DNA of 64,000 nucleotides, taken from Puccinellia tenuiflora. Its lineage: Eukaryota > Streptophyta > Magnoliopsida > Poales > Poaceae. The position numbers and the translations under genes are program-made. This document shows, in pieces, positions 1 through 10,720 of this stretch. The notes beneath the pieces are model-generated. The model had not been told where the DNA came from. It saw only the letters and a list, made by a program, of their open reading frames with translations, and did not search any database. The DNA lies in NCBI GenBank assembly GCA_012064385.1, contig QRDG01000395.1, forward strand, positions 124,001 through 188,000, given 5' to 3'. Each line of letters opens with the position of its first letter. Position 1 is the stretch's first letter.

Positions 1-962
1 ATGCCCGGCACCCGAAACGGGAGTTTCCACCTCTAAGTGTCGGAACTTACTACGGAGTAAGGGGGGTTCGTGAAGCGGGTCGCACCTCGGAGCTGTATCT
101 TCGTTCCCACAACCTACCAACACACTCTTATACATATATTAGGGACCCATGCAAGTTTTGGTGGGATTCCGACGCTCCGGACCCCGCTACGGCGAAACCC
201 TACACCCGCTGGAAAAAATTCAAACCTGTCGATCTACCCCTTTGACCGGCGCCGAGAGGGGGTAGACGCATGAACTTTTTTGCTTGGTTGTGTTAGGTTG
301 GTACATAGGACCAATGGGAACCAACATTCGATGTGTTCCGTCGCATGATTCCATGCCCGGCACCCGAAACGGGAGTTTCCACCTCTAAGTGTCGGGACTT
401 ACTACGGAGTAAGGGGGTTCGTGAAGCGGGTCGCACCTCGAGCCGTATCTTGGTTCCCGCAACCTCCCAACACACTATTATACATATATTAGGGACCAAT
501 GCAAGCTTTGGTGGATTCCGGCGCTCCGGACCCCGGTACGGCGAAACCCTACACCCGCTGGAAAAAATTCAAACCTGTCGATCTACCCCTTTGACCGGCG
601 CCGAGAGGGGTAGACGCATGAACTTTTTTGCTTGGTTGTGTTAGGTTGGTACATAGGACCAATGGGAACCAACATTCGATGTGTTCCGTCGCATGATTCC
701 ATGCCCGGCACCCGAAACGGGAGTTTCCACCTCTAAGTGTCGGAACTTACTACGGAGTAAGGGGGGTTCGTGAAGCGGGTCGCACCTCGGAGCTGTATCT
801 TCGTTCCCACAACCTACCAACACACTCTTATACATATATTAGGGTCCCATGCAAGTTTTGGTGGGATTCAGACGCTCCGGACCCTGACTACGGCGAAACC
901 CTACACCCGCTGGAAAAAAGTCCAACCTTTCGATCTACCCCTTCCCTGCGCGGTCTACCCCC
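1..962. repeat. Tandem satellite, ~350-bp unit, about 2.7 copies
   Basis: Units begin at 1, 353 and 701 with the same 20-nt start (ATGCCCGGCACCCGAAACGG), so the periods are 352 and 348 bp; the last unit breaks off near 962. Units 1 and 3 share variants that unit 2 lacks (for example GGAACTTAC against GGGACTTAC, and ACACTCTTA against ACACTATTA), which suggests a dimeric higher-order repeat of about 700 bp. Short ORFs in it recur once per unit and look incidental. The array probably continues left of the window. I do not recognise the satellite family. Confidence 0.93.
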
Positions 963-1100
963 CTATACTTTGTTTTACAAAAAACATGACCACAATTTAT
1001 TATAAAACAATAAATAGATAATTAATGTATTAACTAATAGTAATAAACAGTCCACAAAAATAGTAAAGAAGAAAAACAATTAAAAGAGAAAACAAATAGA

Positions 1101-1235
1101 AAAACTCCTTTGCCGTGTGCTTTTTCGTAGAACATCACGGCAATGGGCAGGCACACGGCAAAGAAAGGTTTTGCCGTGTGCCGACAGAGATCTTTGCCGT
1201 GTGCCACAGTTTGCACGCACGGCAAAGGTTGTCGA
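1101..1235. repeat. Left subterminal repeats of the CACTA element
   Basis: At least four copies of TTTGCCGTGTG or its reverse complement lie within 130 bp. They match the motif of the right subterminal zone at 8051-8472. In CACTA elements such arrays are the binding sites of the TNPA protein. Between this zone and the satellite (963-1100) is AT-rich sequence without a gene. Confidence 0.8.
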
Positions 1236-1800
1236 ATCCTATCCATCCAGACCACACACCCGGCCACACACTCACACCACACACCCGACCCCGACCGCAC
1301 GCACACCCGACCCCGACGCCAGACGCCAAACGCCGCCGGCCCGCCGCCACAGCCGCGCCTCCCCCCACCCCGCGCCCGCGCCCACACACTCCACCTCCTC
1401 CTCCCCGCGCCCGCGTACTCCACCGCCCGCATCGAGCTCGGTGTCGGCGGCGCTCGCATCGAGCGTCCCGGCCTCCCCAGCCGCGACCTCCCCGGCGGCG
1501 ACCTCCTCCACGCCGGACACCTCCACACCGGCCGCATCGACGCCCTCCTCCAAGCCGGCCGCGACCTCCTCCAAGCCGGCCGCATCGACGCCCTCCTCGA
1601 AGCTGGTGGCAACCTCCTCCACGCCCCCTCCTCCGAGCCCGCAGCCTCCTCCGCCCCCTACTCCAAGCCCACGGCCGGTGAGCTCGTGCGCTCCTCCGGT
1701 CACTCCTCGACGCCCGCAGGCAGCTCCTGACCTCCTCCACACCCGCATTCGGCTACTGCCACTCCACCGCACCGAGGTGATTTTTGTGTGATTTTTTTAG
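1236..1800 (+). other. C-rich low-complexity stretch, probable 5' leader of the CACTA
   Basis: The plus strand is very rich in C with CA/CCG simple patterns, then short direct repeats near 1520-1620 (GCCGGCCGC with CTCCTCCAAG spacers). Open frames occur in several frames on both strands with proline/alanine/arginine-rich translations, which is what base composition alone would give. No domain is recognisable. I treat it as untranslated leader or filler. From 1801 to 2084 there is AT-rich and then mixed sequence with no feature I can support. Confidence 0.5.
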
Positions 1801-2084
1801 AGCATAAAAAAACACATAAACTTTGTGCATTTTATATTATTTTGCATATCTTCATTATTTTCAAATACCGTAAAAATGAGATTTTTATTTTATTGTACAG
1901 GAGTATGGTTGGAGGGTGAGAGCGGGGCTGTCGACGGAGGGCGGTTTGTGGGAGCGGCGAGCATCTTCTTCGCCGTTGATCACGCTTCGAGGGTAAGAAA
2001 TCGTCGGCTCTCTTGAATGTACCTAGGGTTTTATTTTGGTCTAGATCACCGAGTCTGTCGCGTCACCTAGGCGTCTATACCCGT

Positions 2085-2154
2085 CCGTAAGCGTTACGCG
2101 GAAAAATATGCACATAGAGTTAGAGTTGCATATTTTCAGCCGTAACGCTTACGG
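2085..2154. repeat. Inverted repeat, 28-bp arms
   Basis: The left arm at 2085 starts CCGTAAGCGTTACG and the right arm ends at 2154 with CGTAACGCTTACGG. The arms pair over about 28 nt, with a few mismatches, across a 14-nt loop. It sits 12 bp before the larger palindrome. Confidence 0.85.
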
Positions 2155-2165
2155 CATTTACGGGG

Positions 2166-2381
2166 CAGTCCGCGGGTCCGTGGATTGGGTACGTTCTCCC
2201 TGCTCTACCTCGATCCGAGATAGAATTTCGGCAGCGCCTCCCCGTTGTTCTCCGGATGCACATTCTCTCGGCTTTTTGCCGAGACGTGTATCGGGAGAGC
2301 AGCGGGGAGGTGCTGCCGAAATTCTGTCTCGGATCGGGGTAGAGCGGGGAGAACGTACTCAATCCACGGGCCCGCGGGCTG
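2166..2381. repeat. 216-bp near-perfect palindrome upstream of TNP2
   Basis: The left arm starts at 2166 (CAGTCCGCGGGTCCGTGG) and the right arm ends at 2381 with its reverse complement (CCACGGGCCCGCGGGCTG). Pairing runs nearly to a TTTTT loop at about 2273-2277, giving arms of ~107 bp with roughly 10 to 15 mismatches, many of them G-U compatible in RNA. A transcript would fold into a long hairpin. It lies in the presumed leader about 120 bp before the TNP2 start codon. Confidence 0.9.
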
Positions 2382-2503
2382 TTTAGGTCCAATACCCATT
2401 AGAGAGATAGGTGGATGCATGCCGTAAAATATGGTTTTGTTAAAATTCAATGACATGTTGAACTGAAAGCATTGTGTATGTTTTTTTTGGTACCGATTAA
2501 AGG

Positions 2504-5500
2504 ATGGAGAACCGTGAGTGGATGTATGCTGGCAGAAAGAGTCAGTATGAGTTTAGTGATGAATGGAGAGATAAGGCTGAGGAGTTTGTGAACAAGGCGT
2601 TTGACATCAGCAGCAAACCCATGAAAGTGTTTTGCCCCTGTAAGAAATGCGCTAACCGAAAGCGAATGTCGAAGGTAGATGTCAGTACGCACCTGCTCAA
2701 GTTTGGGTTCACACCGTTCTACCATGTTTGGAATTTCCATGGTGAACAGTTAGCAAAACGTCCTAGAACCGAGCCGCGTCAGATTCAGCCAGCTGGAGGA
2801 TTTGACACTGGGTTCGAGAACTGCTTAGATGACTTTGTTAATGCTAATGCGCCTGAAAGCCCTCATGTAGAGGCGGAGACACCTCAGGAGGCGGAGACAA
2901 GTGAGCAGCCGGAGGAAAACACAAAGAAGTACTACGAGGCTATGTTTGCTTCCCAGAAACCCCTCCATGAACATACAGATGTTACCCTTCTAGATGCCAT
3001 CGCTCGCCTTATGGCCCTGAAGTGCCAGAGGAAGATATGCAGGGATGGTTTCGATGATCTTCTAGCCGTCGTTGGCAGCCTTCTACCGAAAGGGCACATC
3101 TTGGCGAAGAGCTTCTACGAGGCGACTAAACTCCTCCGTGACCTTAAGATGTCATATGAGAAGATAGACGCCTGTCCGAAGGGATGCATGCTATTCAGGA
3201 AAGACCATGCTGGAACAAATTATTGCATCCATTGCAATTCCTCGAGGTACTTCGAGGTCGACCTCGGTGGTGGACTGAAGAGGCAGACCGGGATTCCCCA
3301 GAAGATTCTCCCGTACCTTCCATTTATATCGAGGATCCAGCGTCTTTACATGAACAAAGACACTGCCCAACAGATGCGATGGGCCGCATTAGGGGAGAGA
3401 TACACCGACAAGATGATACATCCGTCGGATGGTGCCGCATGGAAGAGGTTTGTAGCAAAGTATCCACTGAAAGCGGGCGACCCGAGGAGCGTAGCTGTTG
3501 CTATATCAACCGATGGGTTCAATCCGTATGGCATGTCGGCGGCAACATACAGCTGTTGGCCCGTGTTTGTCATCCCCCAGAACCTCCCCCCCGGTGAGTC
3601 CATGAGATCACATAACATGTTATTGTCGATGATAATCCCAGGACCGAAATATCCGGGTAAGAACATGAATGTGTACCTGGAACCGCTGGTGGAAGACTTG
3701 GCAGTTGGCTGGAACGGTCGCGGGGTCCGGACATATGATGCCTCAACAAATGATCACTTCGATATGTATATCTGGTACCACACATCTCTCCATGACTTAC
3801 CAGCGCGTGCTTTGTTCTGCGGCTGGTGTACACATGGGAAGTGGCCTTGCCCACAGTGCAGACAGGCTATGACTTTCTTCTGGCTTAAGAAGGGAGGCAA
3901 GTATTCCTGCTTTGATCAACATCGGCAGTTCCTTGACCCAGATCATAGATACAGGAGTGACGTAAAGCGGTTCAAGAAAGGAGTCGAGATCCATGCTCCG
4001 AAACCACGTCTGATGACCGGACGTGAAATCAAGGCTGAGCTAGAAGCTCTCGTGCCTAACCCCGATGGGAATGGTTTCGTGGGTTATGGGGAGACACACC
4101 AGTGGACTCACATTCCGTGCTTCTGGAAGCTGCTCCCGTACATGGAGGATGTTGAGCTTCCACACAACATTGATGTAATGCACACCGAAAAGAATATCGC
4201 CGAGGCTCTCTATAGCAGCATCATGGAGACTGAGAAGACGAAGGATAACGTCAAGGCTCGAATTGACCAAGAAGAGCTTTGTGACAGGCCAAATCTGAAT
4301 ATGCAGCCTCCTGGAGTCAACGGCAGTAGGTGGTCTAAGCCAAAGGCTCCGTTCTGCCCTACAAGGGCGGAAAGAAGGGAAATATTACAGTGGCTCGTGG
4401 ACTGTTTGTACTTCCCTGATGGGTATGCAGCTAACTGGACGAGGTGTGTGAACCTGGAAACGCAAAGAGTGGGAGGGCTGAAGAGTCATGACTACCACGT
4501 GTGGATTGAGCGCATAATGCCGGTGATGATTCGAGGCTATGTCGATGAGGAGACTTGGCGAACACTTGCGGAGTTGAGCTTTTTCTTCCGCCAGATTTGT
4601 GCAAGGGAGTTAGATCGTGAAGTGCTTGAGAAGCTGCATGAACAGGCACCCGAGTTGCTTTGCAAGCTAGAGATGTTACTTCCGCCAGGTTTTTTTAATC
4701 CGATGCAACATATGATCTTGCATCTCCCGCACGAGGCTTTGCTGGGGGGGCCTGTGTCGACCCGTTGGCAGTTTGGGCCTGAGAGAGAAATGAAGAAGCT
4801 ACGTGGAAATTGCGGCAATAAATGCAAGATCGAGGCATCCATGGCCGAGGCATGCCTTAACGAGGAGGTGTCAAACTTCACGACAAGGTATTATCATGCC
4901 AACATTCCCACAAAGCACAATCCAGTCCTTCGCTACAATGTAGCCAACCCTGAAGATGTACCCAAGCTTAGCATCTTCATAGGGCTCGGTGGCAAATCAA
5001 GTGGCACGAAGAAGTTCATCATGAATAAACTCGAGCGGGATATGATAAGCTCGTATATCTTGTTAAGTATGGTGGAAGTGAAGCCGTACATCGAGTAAGT
5101 CTTTCACCATTTAGTATTTCACAAACATTCACTCCTATATTCGTGGCTAACTCCTCTTTTCTCATTGGCGTAGACGATTCACTCGTGAAAACTGGAAGCT
5201 GAGAAGGGAACCTAACCCGAAAGAGTCGAAGGATCTTTTTGACAAGGGTGCTGGTTTCGACAAGGGTGGTGGTTTCATCAGCTGGTTCGCGGGTTTGGTA
5301 TTGTTCTATCTAACTTTTCTAGTGTCGTGGACATTCATCTAGCATTCCTCGTTCTAAACTTGCCATGCTAAACTTGCAGGCAAAAAAGGACAAACAAATG
5401 AAGCCAGAGCTTAGAAAGATTGCCCATGGCTTTGGCCATTCCGTCAACTCATTCCATGCTTATGATGTGAATGGATATCGCTTCCATACCCATGAGTACA

Positions 5501-6228
5501 CAACAAACCGGGCCAATCGGAAGACAATAAATAGTGGGGTGTTATGTGAAGGCTCGGATAAACTCCATTACTATGGAAGAGTCGAGGCTATATACGAGTT
5601 GAATTATGGCTTTGGTAAAGGGCTAAATCCCGTTGTATTCAAATGCCATTGGTTCGACCCGCATCGGGTGAGACGGGATCCTAGAATTGGATTGGTCGAA
5701 GTTCAACAAAGCTCCAAGTATCCGGGAGACGACGTCTACATTTTGGCTACCCAGGCCTTCCAAGTATTCTATCTCCCGTACCCGTGCAAGAAAACAGCCA
5801 AAGCATATCAAAAGCGTCTACAAGGGTGGGATGTTGTGATGACGGTACCTCCGCACAATAGGCCGCCTATGCCTAACAGTGAAGATTACCGGCGCCTAGA
5901 GCCCTCAACATTCGAAGGCGAGTTTTATCAGGAAGGAGGGCTCCCTGGGATATTCACTATCAACTTGCCGACCGATGATGACATGGAATACTTCGAAGAA
6001 GACGAAGCTGCGGGAATGGAGGAAGACACAGCGCATGATGAAGTCGTGGAGGTTTATAACCAAGCCGATGTGTCTTTGCTAGAGCGGTTCCACGCAGGAC
6101 TTGACGTCGATGAGCCACAGGGACCACCTCCTGGTTCCGTGGAGGGTTGGTGGTGTGGCGACCCCGACAGTGATGACGACACGAGTGGTCCAATAGTTGA
6201 TCCCAATGATCTCGACACAGGCTACTGA
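2504..6228 (+). CDS. TNP2-like CACTA transposase, three exons, apparently intact
   Basis: Nuclear DDE-type transposase that cuts and rejoins CACTA ends. Inferred exons are 2504-5094, 5174-5297 and 5380-6228, with introns bounded GT-AG (donor GTAAGT at 5095, acceptor TAG at 5171; donor at 5298, acceptor CAG at 5377). Phases match and give 1187 codons plus a stop, with no internal stop. Domains in order: transposase-associated zinc-binding region (residues ~1-80, CPCKKC at 44-49, then H and GF); TNP2 core (about 200-620, including CPKGCMLF near 225 and DVMHTEKN near 558); DUF4218-like segment near 670-780 (MPVMIRGYVDEETW); DUF4216-like segment in exon 3 (YYGRVEAIYEL, FKCHWFD); and an acidic tail. 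The start was chosen for its typical MENREWMY opening. The intact frame suggests recent activity or mobility; TNPA activity would also be needed. Confidence 0.93.
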
Positions 6229-6475
6229 TAGCGATGAGGACACATGTATTAGTAATTGGCAGTCTAGCTTATATGTAATAGGTCAATGCTACTCTATGTA
6301 ACCGTGATTGTCAGTCTAGTTTATTTTCTGAGAACTCATTGTCGCTACTCCATGTATTTTGTTTTATTCTAATTGTTGCTTCATCTAAATTCTTTTTTTA
6401 CTTTTGCTTCATCTATTTACCTTAATTTTGGATTATGTATACTGATGAAACTTTTTTTTGACAATGCAGGAAACA

Positions 6476-8163
6476 TGAAGAAGGCCTTGGCAAAAAAGGT
6501 GCGTAGTGTGTCGAAAATCCTGGTGGGATCGAGTTCGGCACGACGGCTACCTTCACCTACACCCTCACCTCCACGTGCTAGGAGTGCACGGCGTGGGAGT
6601 ACGAGGAGAGAGAGTCCTCCCCCGGCCGAGGAGTCCGATGAGGAGGACGTTCCGTACGAGGAGGAGCCGGAGCCGGATTCTGAGGACGAGTCGCTGGACT
6701 CAGAGCCGGAGGATTCTGAGCGAGGAGGAGCAGGAGGTGGGCGAGGAGGAGGACAGCGAGGAGGACGTGGGCGAGGAGGGACCTGGGCAGGGCGGGTTTG
6801 AGCTTGACCCGACGCTGCAGTGGGAGCCGCCGGAGGAGGAGTGGGTTGAGACGGACCCGACTATCCCCCCGCCACAGAGCAAGGCGCCGTATCAGTGGGG
6901 GGCCGCGACCCTCCCCGATCTTCCTTACGGCTCACGTCACACGCTTCTCGTTCCTACCGGGGCAAGGTACATCTAATTATTCATGTTCAATTTTTGCTTT
7001 TTCACTTGTGTTTTGACCCGCTAACCATACTAATTTTGATTTTTTCATTGTGTAGATCGTTTGAGTACGTGCCTGCTAAGGCCAAGGGACAGCGTACCTA
7101 CTCGAGCATCCTTGGATGTCTTGTGCGCAAGTTCTTCCCTGGGATTGTCACCCTCCCAGATGGTACCGCGAGTGTAGCTTGGACGTTCAAGCATTACACC
7201 TACGCGGAGGATCCCGAGGACGAGGAGGCGAACATGGCGGAGAAGACACTCCGCTACTTCTGGGTAAGTTTGCTTGACTTCTATAAATCCTAGATTTCAC
7301 TAGTGGCTTTAACCCTATTCTACCTATGTGCATGCTTGCAGAACTACTTCTCCTACCGGCCGGAGCACGAGGCCCAGTGCACGGCGGTCCTTGTGGAGAT
7401 GGCCTCCAAGATGGTGAGGGACATGCACTACGAGGCTCGGGTGAACAGTGTCCGCAGTTGGTACGCCGAGAGGAAGATCAAGCTGGACAAGAAGCGTGCC
7501 CGGGACATCTTGATGCAGCCATGGCAGTACCTGCAGGTAGCCGCATTTCTATATTATCGATTTTGTTGACCGCCATGTAATATCGTTAATATGTGTGTTA
7601 TGTGTATGTAGGTGCCTCCTCCCTACGTTGGTAACAATTCTGAGTGCCACCTCGCGATGGTAGCGTGGTGGACTAGCAAGGAGTACCTCAAACTCCACGA
7701 GGAGGGGAAGGCAAAGCGGGCGTACAACAAGGGTGGAACACACCGCCAAGGCAGCCGCAACCTCTACCAATGCGTGCAAAATGAGGTGAGCAAATCCATT
7801 ATTTAGTCCACCTAAGTTCGTGCTCTCTTTTGCAATATTTCCTGCTTTTCACCTATGTTCGTGCTCTCTTTGCAGAAAGCGAAGACCGGCGTAGAGCCCT
7901 CGCCCTTCGCCGTTTGGTCAAAGTTCCGGAAGCTGGATGAGCCGGATCCTGACACGGGGTCGTTGTGGATCAACCCCGGCGCCGAGCTCCGGAGCACGGG
8001 GTACACGGCGAAGTTTAAGGAGCGCAACGGTGAGGCTGGGATATCGACACAGGTTCTTTGCCGTGTGTATTTTGACGCGGCACACGGCAAAGGAGAAATC
8101 TGTGCCGTGAGTTCTTCAGAGGGACACACGGCAAAGCAGAAAAAGGTGCCGTGCGTTTTTTAG
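6476..8163 (+). pseudogene. TNPA-like gene (Ptta/En/Spm, PF03004 type), frameshifted and cut short
   Basis: Second CACTA gene; TNPA binds the subterminal repeats. The ATG at 6476 follows an acceptor-like TGCAG. Exon 1 (to 6966) opens with a basic then acidic, serine-rich stretch, and the reading frame changes by one near 6700-6725, so exon 1 is not continuous. Exons 7056-7263, 7342-7536, 7612-7785 and 7876 onward have good GT-AG borders and matching phases and carry the conserved core (SILGCLVRKFFPGIV, TLRYFWNYF, NECHL-like AMVAWWTS, PFAVWSKFRKLDEPD). After about 8050 the frame runs into the subterminal repeats and stops at 8163, so the usual C-terminal part is missing. The exact break and any alternative splicing are uncertain. 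Confidence 0.8.
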
Positions 8164-8472
8164 AGGGACACACGGCAAAGCAGCAAAAGGTGCCGTGCGG
8201 GCAGAGGTAGGCTCACGGCAAAGAAATGGTCCCTCGTTGACCAAGTTCTGACACGCACTGACACATATTTTGTGCCGTGACCATAGGCAGACACACGGCA
8301 AACACTTTGCCGAGTATTTTTCCGGAAAGTACACGGCAAATGTTCTTTGCCGACGGAAACATTGCCGTGTGACCTTTGCCGTGAGAGTCCTCACGGCACA
8401 TCCTTTGCCGTGTTCCGGGAGGCCTCTGCCGTGTATTTTTGCCTCACGGCAAAATATTCATTTCCGGTAGTG
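8051..8472. repeat. Right subterminal repeats and terminal inverted repeat of the CACTA
   Basis: More than ten copies of CACGGCAAA / TTTGCCGTG occur as head-to-head pairs spaced 10-40 bp apart. The terminus TTCCGGTAGTG ends at 8472. Copies start right at the truncated end of the TNPA frame, with no intervening 3' exon or trailer, consistent with an internal deletion. Confidence 0.9.
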
Positions 8473-8846
8473 GGAGAGCAAAGACATGGTGGACGTGCTG
8501 CTACAGTGACCCCAATCTGGAGGGGAGGTGAAATTCGACAGGGAGTGCGTCAAGGCGTTCACGCAGGTACGTACGGTGATTTATTTTTAATTGTTTTACA
8601 CATCATGAACATATGCATGACAACAATGTACGTACCTGCTGCAGGATCTGATCGCTGGCGGCACTGAGAGCTCTGCTGTGACTTTGGAGTGGGCCATGTC
8701 AGAGCTCCTGAAGAAGCCAGAGGTGTTTGCCAAGGCCACCGAGGAGCTGGACCGCGTTGTCGGCCGAGCCCGTTGGGTCACTGAGAAAGACATCCCCAGC
8801 CTCCCCTACGTGGACGCCATCGTCAAGGAGACCATGCGGCTGTACC

Positions 8847-10053
8847 GAGGAAATTGCACATAACACTACATGTTGGGGCAAAAGTTGCATAGAACCACAA
8901 CCACGTTTGTTTTTTGCACAGAACACCAATACTTGGGGTAATGAGTTGCAAGGAACACAAATCCTATCATTAGCACATTTGACAACGTAATTAGGCTAGT
9001 TGGGCCTGTTAGCGGCCCGTACGTGGCATCCATCAAGCGCATAAGCCGCCGGCGTAGTTGGCGGCAAAGCTCGGCACCACGCCGCTCCGTTGGATGCTCT
9101 GCTTCCCGCCGGACACCCGGTCCTCTTCGCTCTGCTCCAGCACCGCCCCAGCGCCGCCGGCCACGTGTTCGCGCACGCGGCCACCGGCGCCATGGTTGTA
9201 GCTCTCTAGCGAGCACGAGCGCGTCTGTGCGTCCTCTACCTAGATATCGTGCCACGCTCCTGCTGGCGTGGTGGACTGGTGGAGTGGGCGGGAGCCGCCT
9301 CGAGCGGCGTGCGCGTCGAGCCAAGGCGCACGGCGCTAGGCGACGCGGCCGTCGCTCCCCTCAGCGACGCTGTGGCCAGCCATGGCAATCTCGACGACCT
9401 GGAGGGCATGGCGGAGTAGACGGGAGCCGCCGCGGGCGGCGTGCGCGCCGAGCCAAGGCGTGTGGCACCAGGCGACGCGGCCGTCGCTCCCCACGGCGAC
9501 GCTGTGGCCAGCCGCGGCCATCACGATCTCGACGATCTACATGTCAAGAGCGAGCTGCCACGGAGGCGCGGGAGGATGGGGACCGGGGAGATCGGGCAGG
9601 CAAGGACGGAGAAGAGGGCGCGGAGCCGCGGAGGTCGGCCGCGGGATGGGCGTCGTCCGCCACAGTGCCGGAGAGGATGCGGCGTCGCCTGGAGCCGGCC
9701 GGACAACCGCCGCGACGTTGACTCGTCCTCGCCGCATGGCTCCTCCGCCAGCGGCTCCAAGGGGCACCCTCGCCTGAGGCCGCACGCCTCCAGTCGTCCT
9801 CGCCGCTTGGCTCCGCTGCTCAAGGTCACCTCATCCTGTTCGTGTCTCTTGGACCAGTCTAGTACCAGGACAATTCTACTACAAATGCCACGTATGTGCT
9901 GACTGTGGCCCAACGAGCCTAATTATCGTGGTCAAATCTGCTAATGAACAGATTTGTGTTCCATGCAACTCATTACCCCAAGTAGTGGTGTTTTGTGCAA
10001 AAAACAAACGTGGTTGTTTTACCCCAACATGTGGTGTTATGTGCAATTTACTC
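8847..10053. mobile_element. Mutator-like non-autonomous element (MULE), 1207 bp
   Basis: It is flanked by a perfect 9-bp duplication GGCTGTACC (8838-8846 and 10054-10062), the length typical of Mutator elements. Ends are long inverted repeats: left GAGGAAATTGCACATAACAC, right reverse complement GAGTAAATTGCACATAACAC, similar for about 160-170 bp. No transposase is encoded. The interior (about 9030-9890) is GC-rich and unlike the AT-rich ends, as in Pack-MULEs that carry captured gene pieces, but I cannot name a source gene. Removing it restores the P450 reading across the junction. Confidence 0.93.
9289..9545. repeat. Tandem duplication (~132 bp) inside the MULE
   Basis: The segment starting CGGGAGCCGCC at 9289 recurs at 9421 with about 85-90% identity, sharing GGCGACGCGGCCGTCGCTCC and GACGCTGTGGCCAGCC. 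Open frames over it (9023-9721 plus strand and others) are arginine/alanine-rich and look compositional rather than coding. Confidence 0.8.
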
Positions 10054-10275
10054 GGCTGTACCCTTTGACGCCGATGTTAGCGCCACGGTTGTCCCGTGAG
10101 AACACGTCAGTGTGTGGTCCATAGGTCGTGACCCGGAGCTGTGGGATGCGCCCGAGGAGTTCATTCCGGATCGGCAGCAAGCTCGATGTCAAGGGCGGGA
10201 CGCAGGATGTGCCCCGGGTATAGTTTTGGACTCAAGTTGATCAAGGTAAGCCTTGCCAACTTGCTGCACGGCTTC

Positions 10276-10720
10276 TGTTTAGGGGCGTGGTGGTATATTT
10301 GGTGCCAGCGCCGCTCCCTCGCTTCTGTCTCTGCTGGGCTGTTTGCTGCAGTTCGTCGAGACATGGCGAGCCACTGGATCGAAGCGGGGCGGTGCCCCCG
10401 TCGATGCGGCATGATCGTCTTCATCCCGGCGGCCATCTTCTTCCCGGCGGCCGAGCTAGGTGTCTCCTGCGGCGACGTCAACGAGGTGTAATCCTCTATA
10501 GCTTCGACTTGGTGTGGCTTGCCTTCGTCTCCGTGCTCGGCATGGCGGCGGCGGTGGCTCAAGCGAAGGCAACTTCTGCGTACAGAGGAGTCCAAGGACC
10601 TAGTTGTTTTTTTCTTGTTGTTCAGGGTCTTCTCTGTAAATTTGTGGCAGCTGGCCCAAGTCTGGATGTTTCTTGTGCTTTCAATTAATATATTCTACAG
10701 TTGTTCTCAAAAAAAAAAAA
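10276..10720 (+). mobile_element. Poly(A)-tailed retro-insertion (5'-truncated LINE or retrocopy), 445 bp
   Basis: It is flanked by an 18-bp duplication AACTTGCTGCACGGCTTC (10258-10275 and 10721-10738) and ends in a run of A after TTGTTCTC. Long duplications plus an A tail are the hallmark of target-primed reverse transcription. It carries no recognisable protein domain; a short frame ends at 10491. It may be the 3' end of a LINE or a retrotransposed transcript. It interrupts the last P450 exon right after the haem-binding region. Confidence 0.88.

Larger units (their letters stand above)
1100..8472 (+). mobile_element. CACTA (En/Spm) DNA transposon, left end not seen
   Basis: The right terminus is at 8472: read on the minus strand it starts CACTACCGGAAATG. 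The subterminal zones (about 1101-1235 and 8051-8472) are packed with TTTGCCGTGTG / CACACGGCAAAG motifs in both orientations. Inside, on the plus strand, lie a TNP2-type transposase gene and a TNPA-like gene, the standard pair of an autonomous CACTA. No left CACTA terminus is visible before 1101; it either lies left of the window, which would put the satellite inside the element, or has been lost. The right end lies directly against cytochrome P450 exon 1 sequence, so the element inserted into that gene. The 3-bp duplication cannot be checked; the right copy would be GGA at 8473-8475. Confidence 0.9.

Noticed and set aside
1034..1791. Several 160-224-codon frames on both strands
   Set aside because: They overlap in all frames in C-rich low-complexity sequence, with proline/arginine-rich translations and no domain; composition explains them.
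8866..9913. Arginine/alanine-rich frames up to 232 codons in the MULE
   Set aside because: GC-rich, overlapping on both strands, with no domain, and broken by the tandem duplication.
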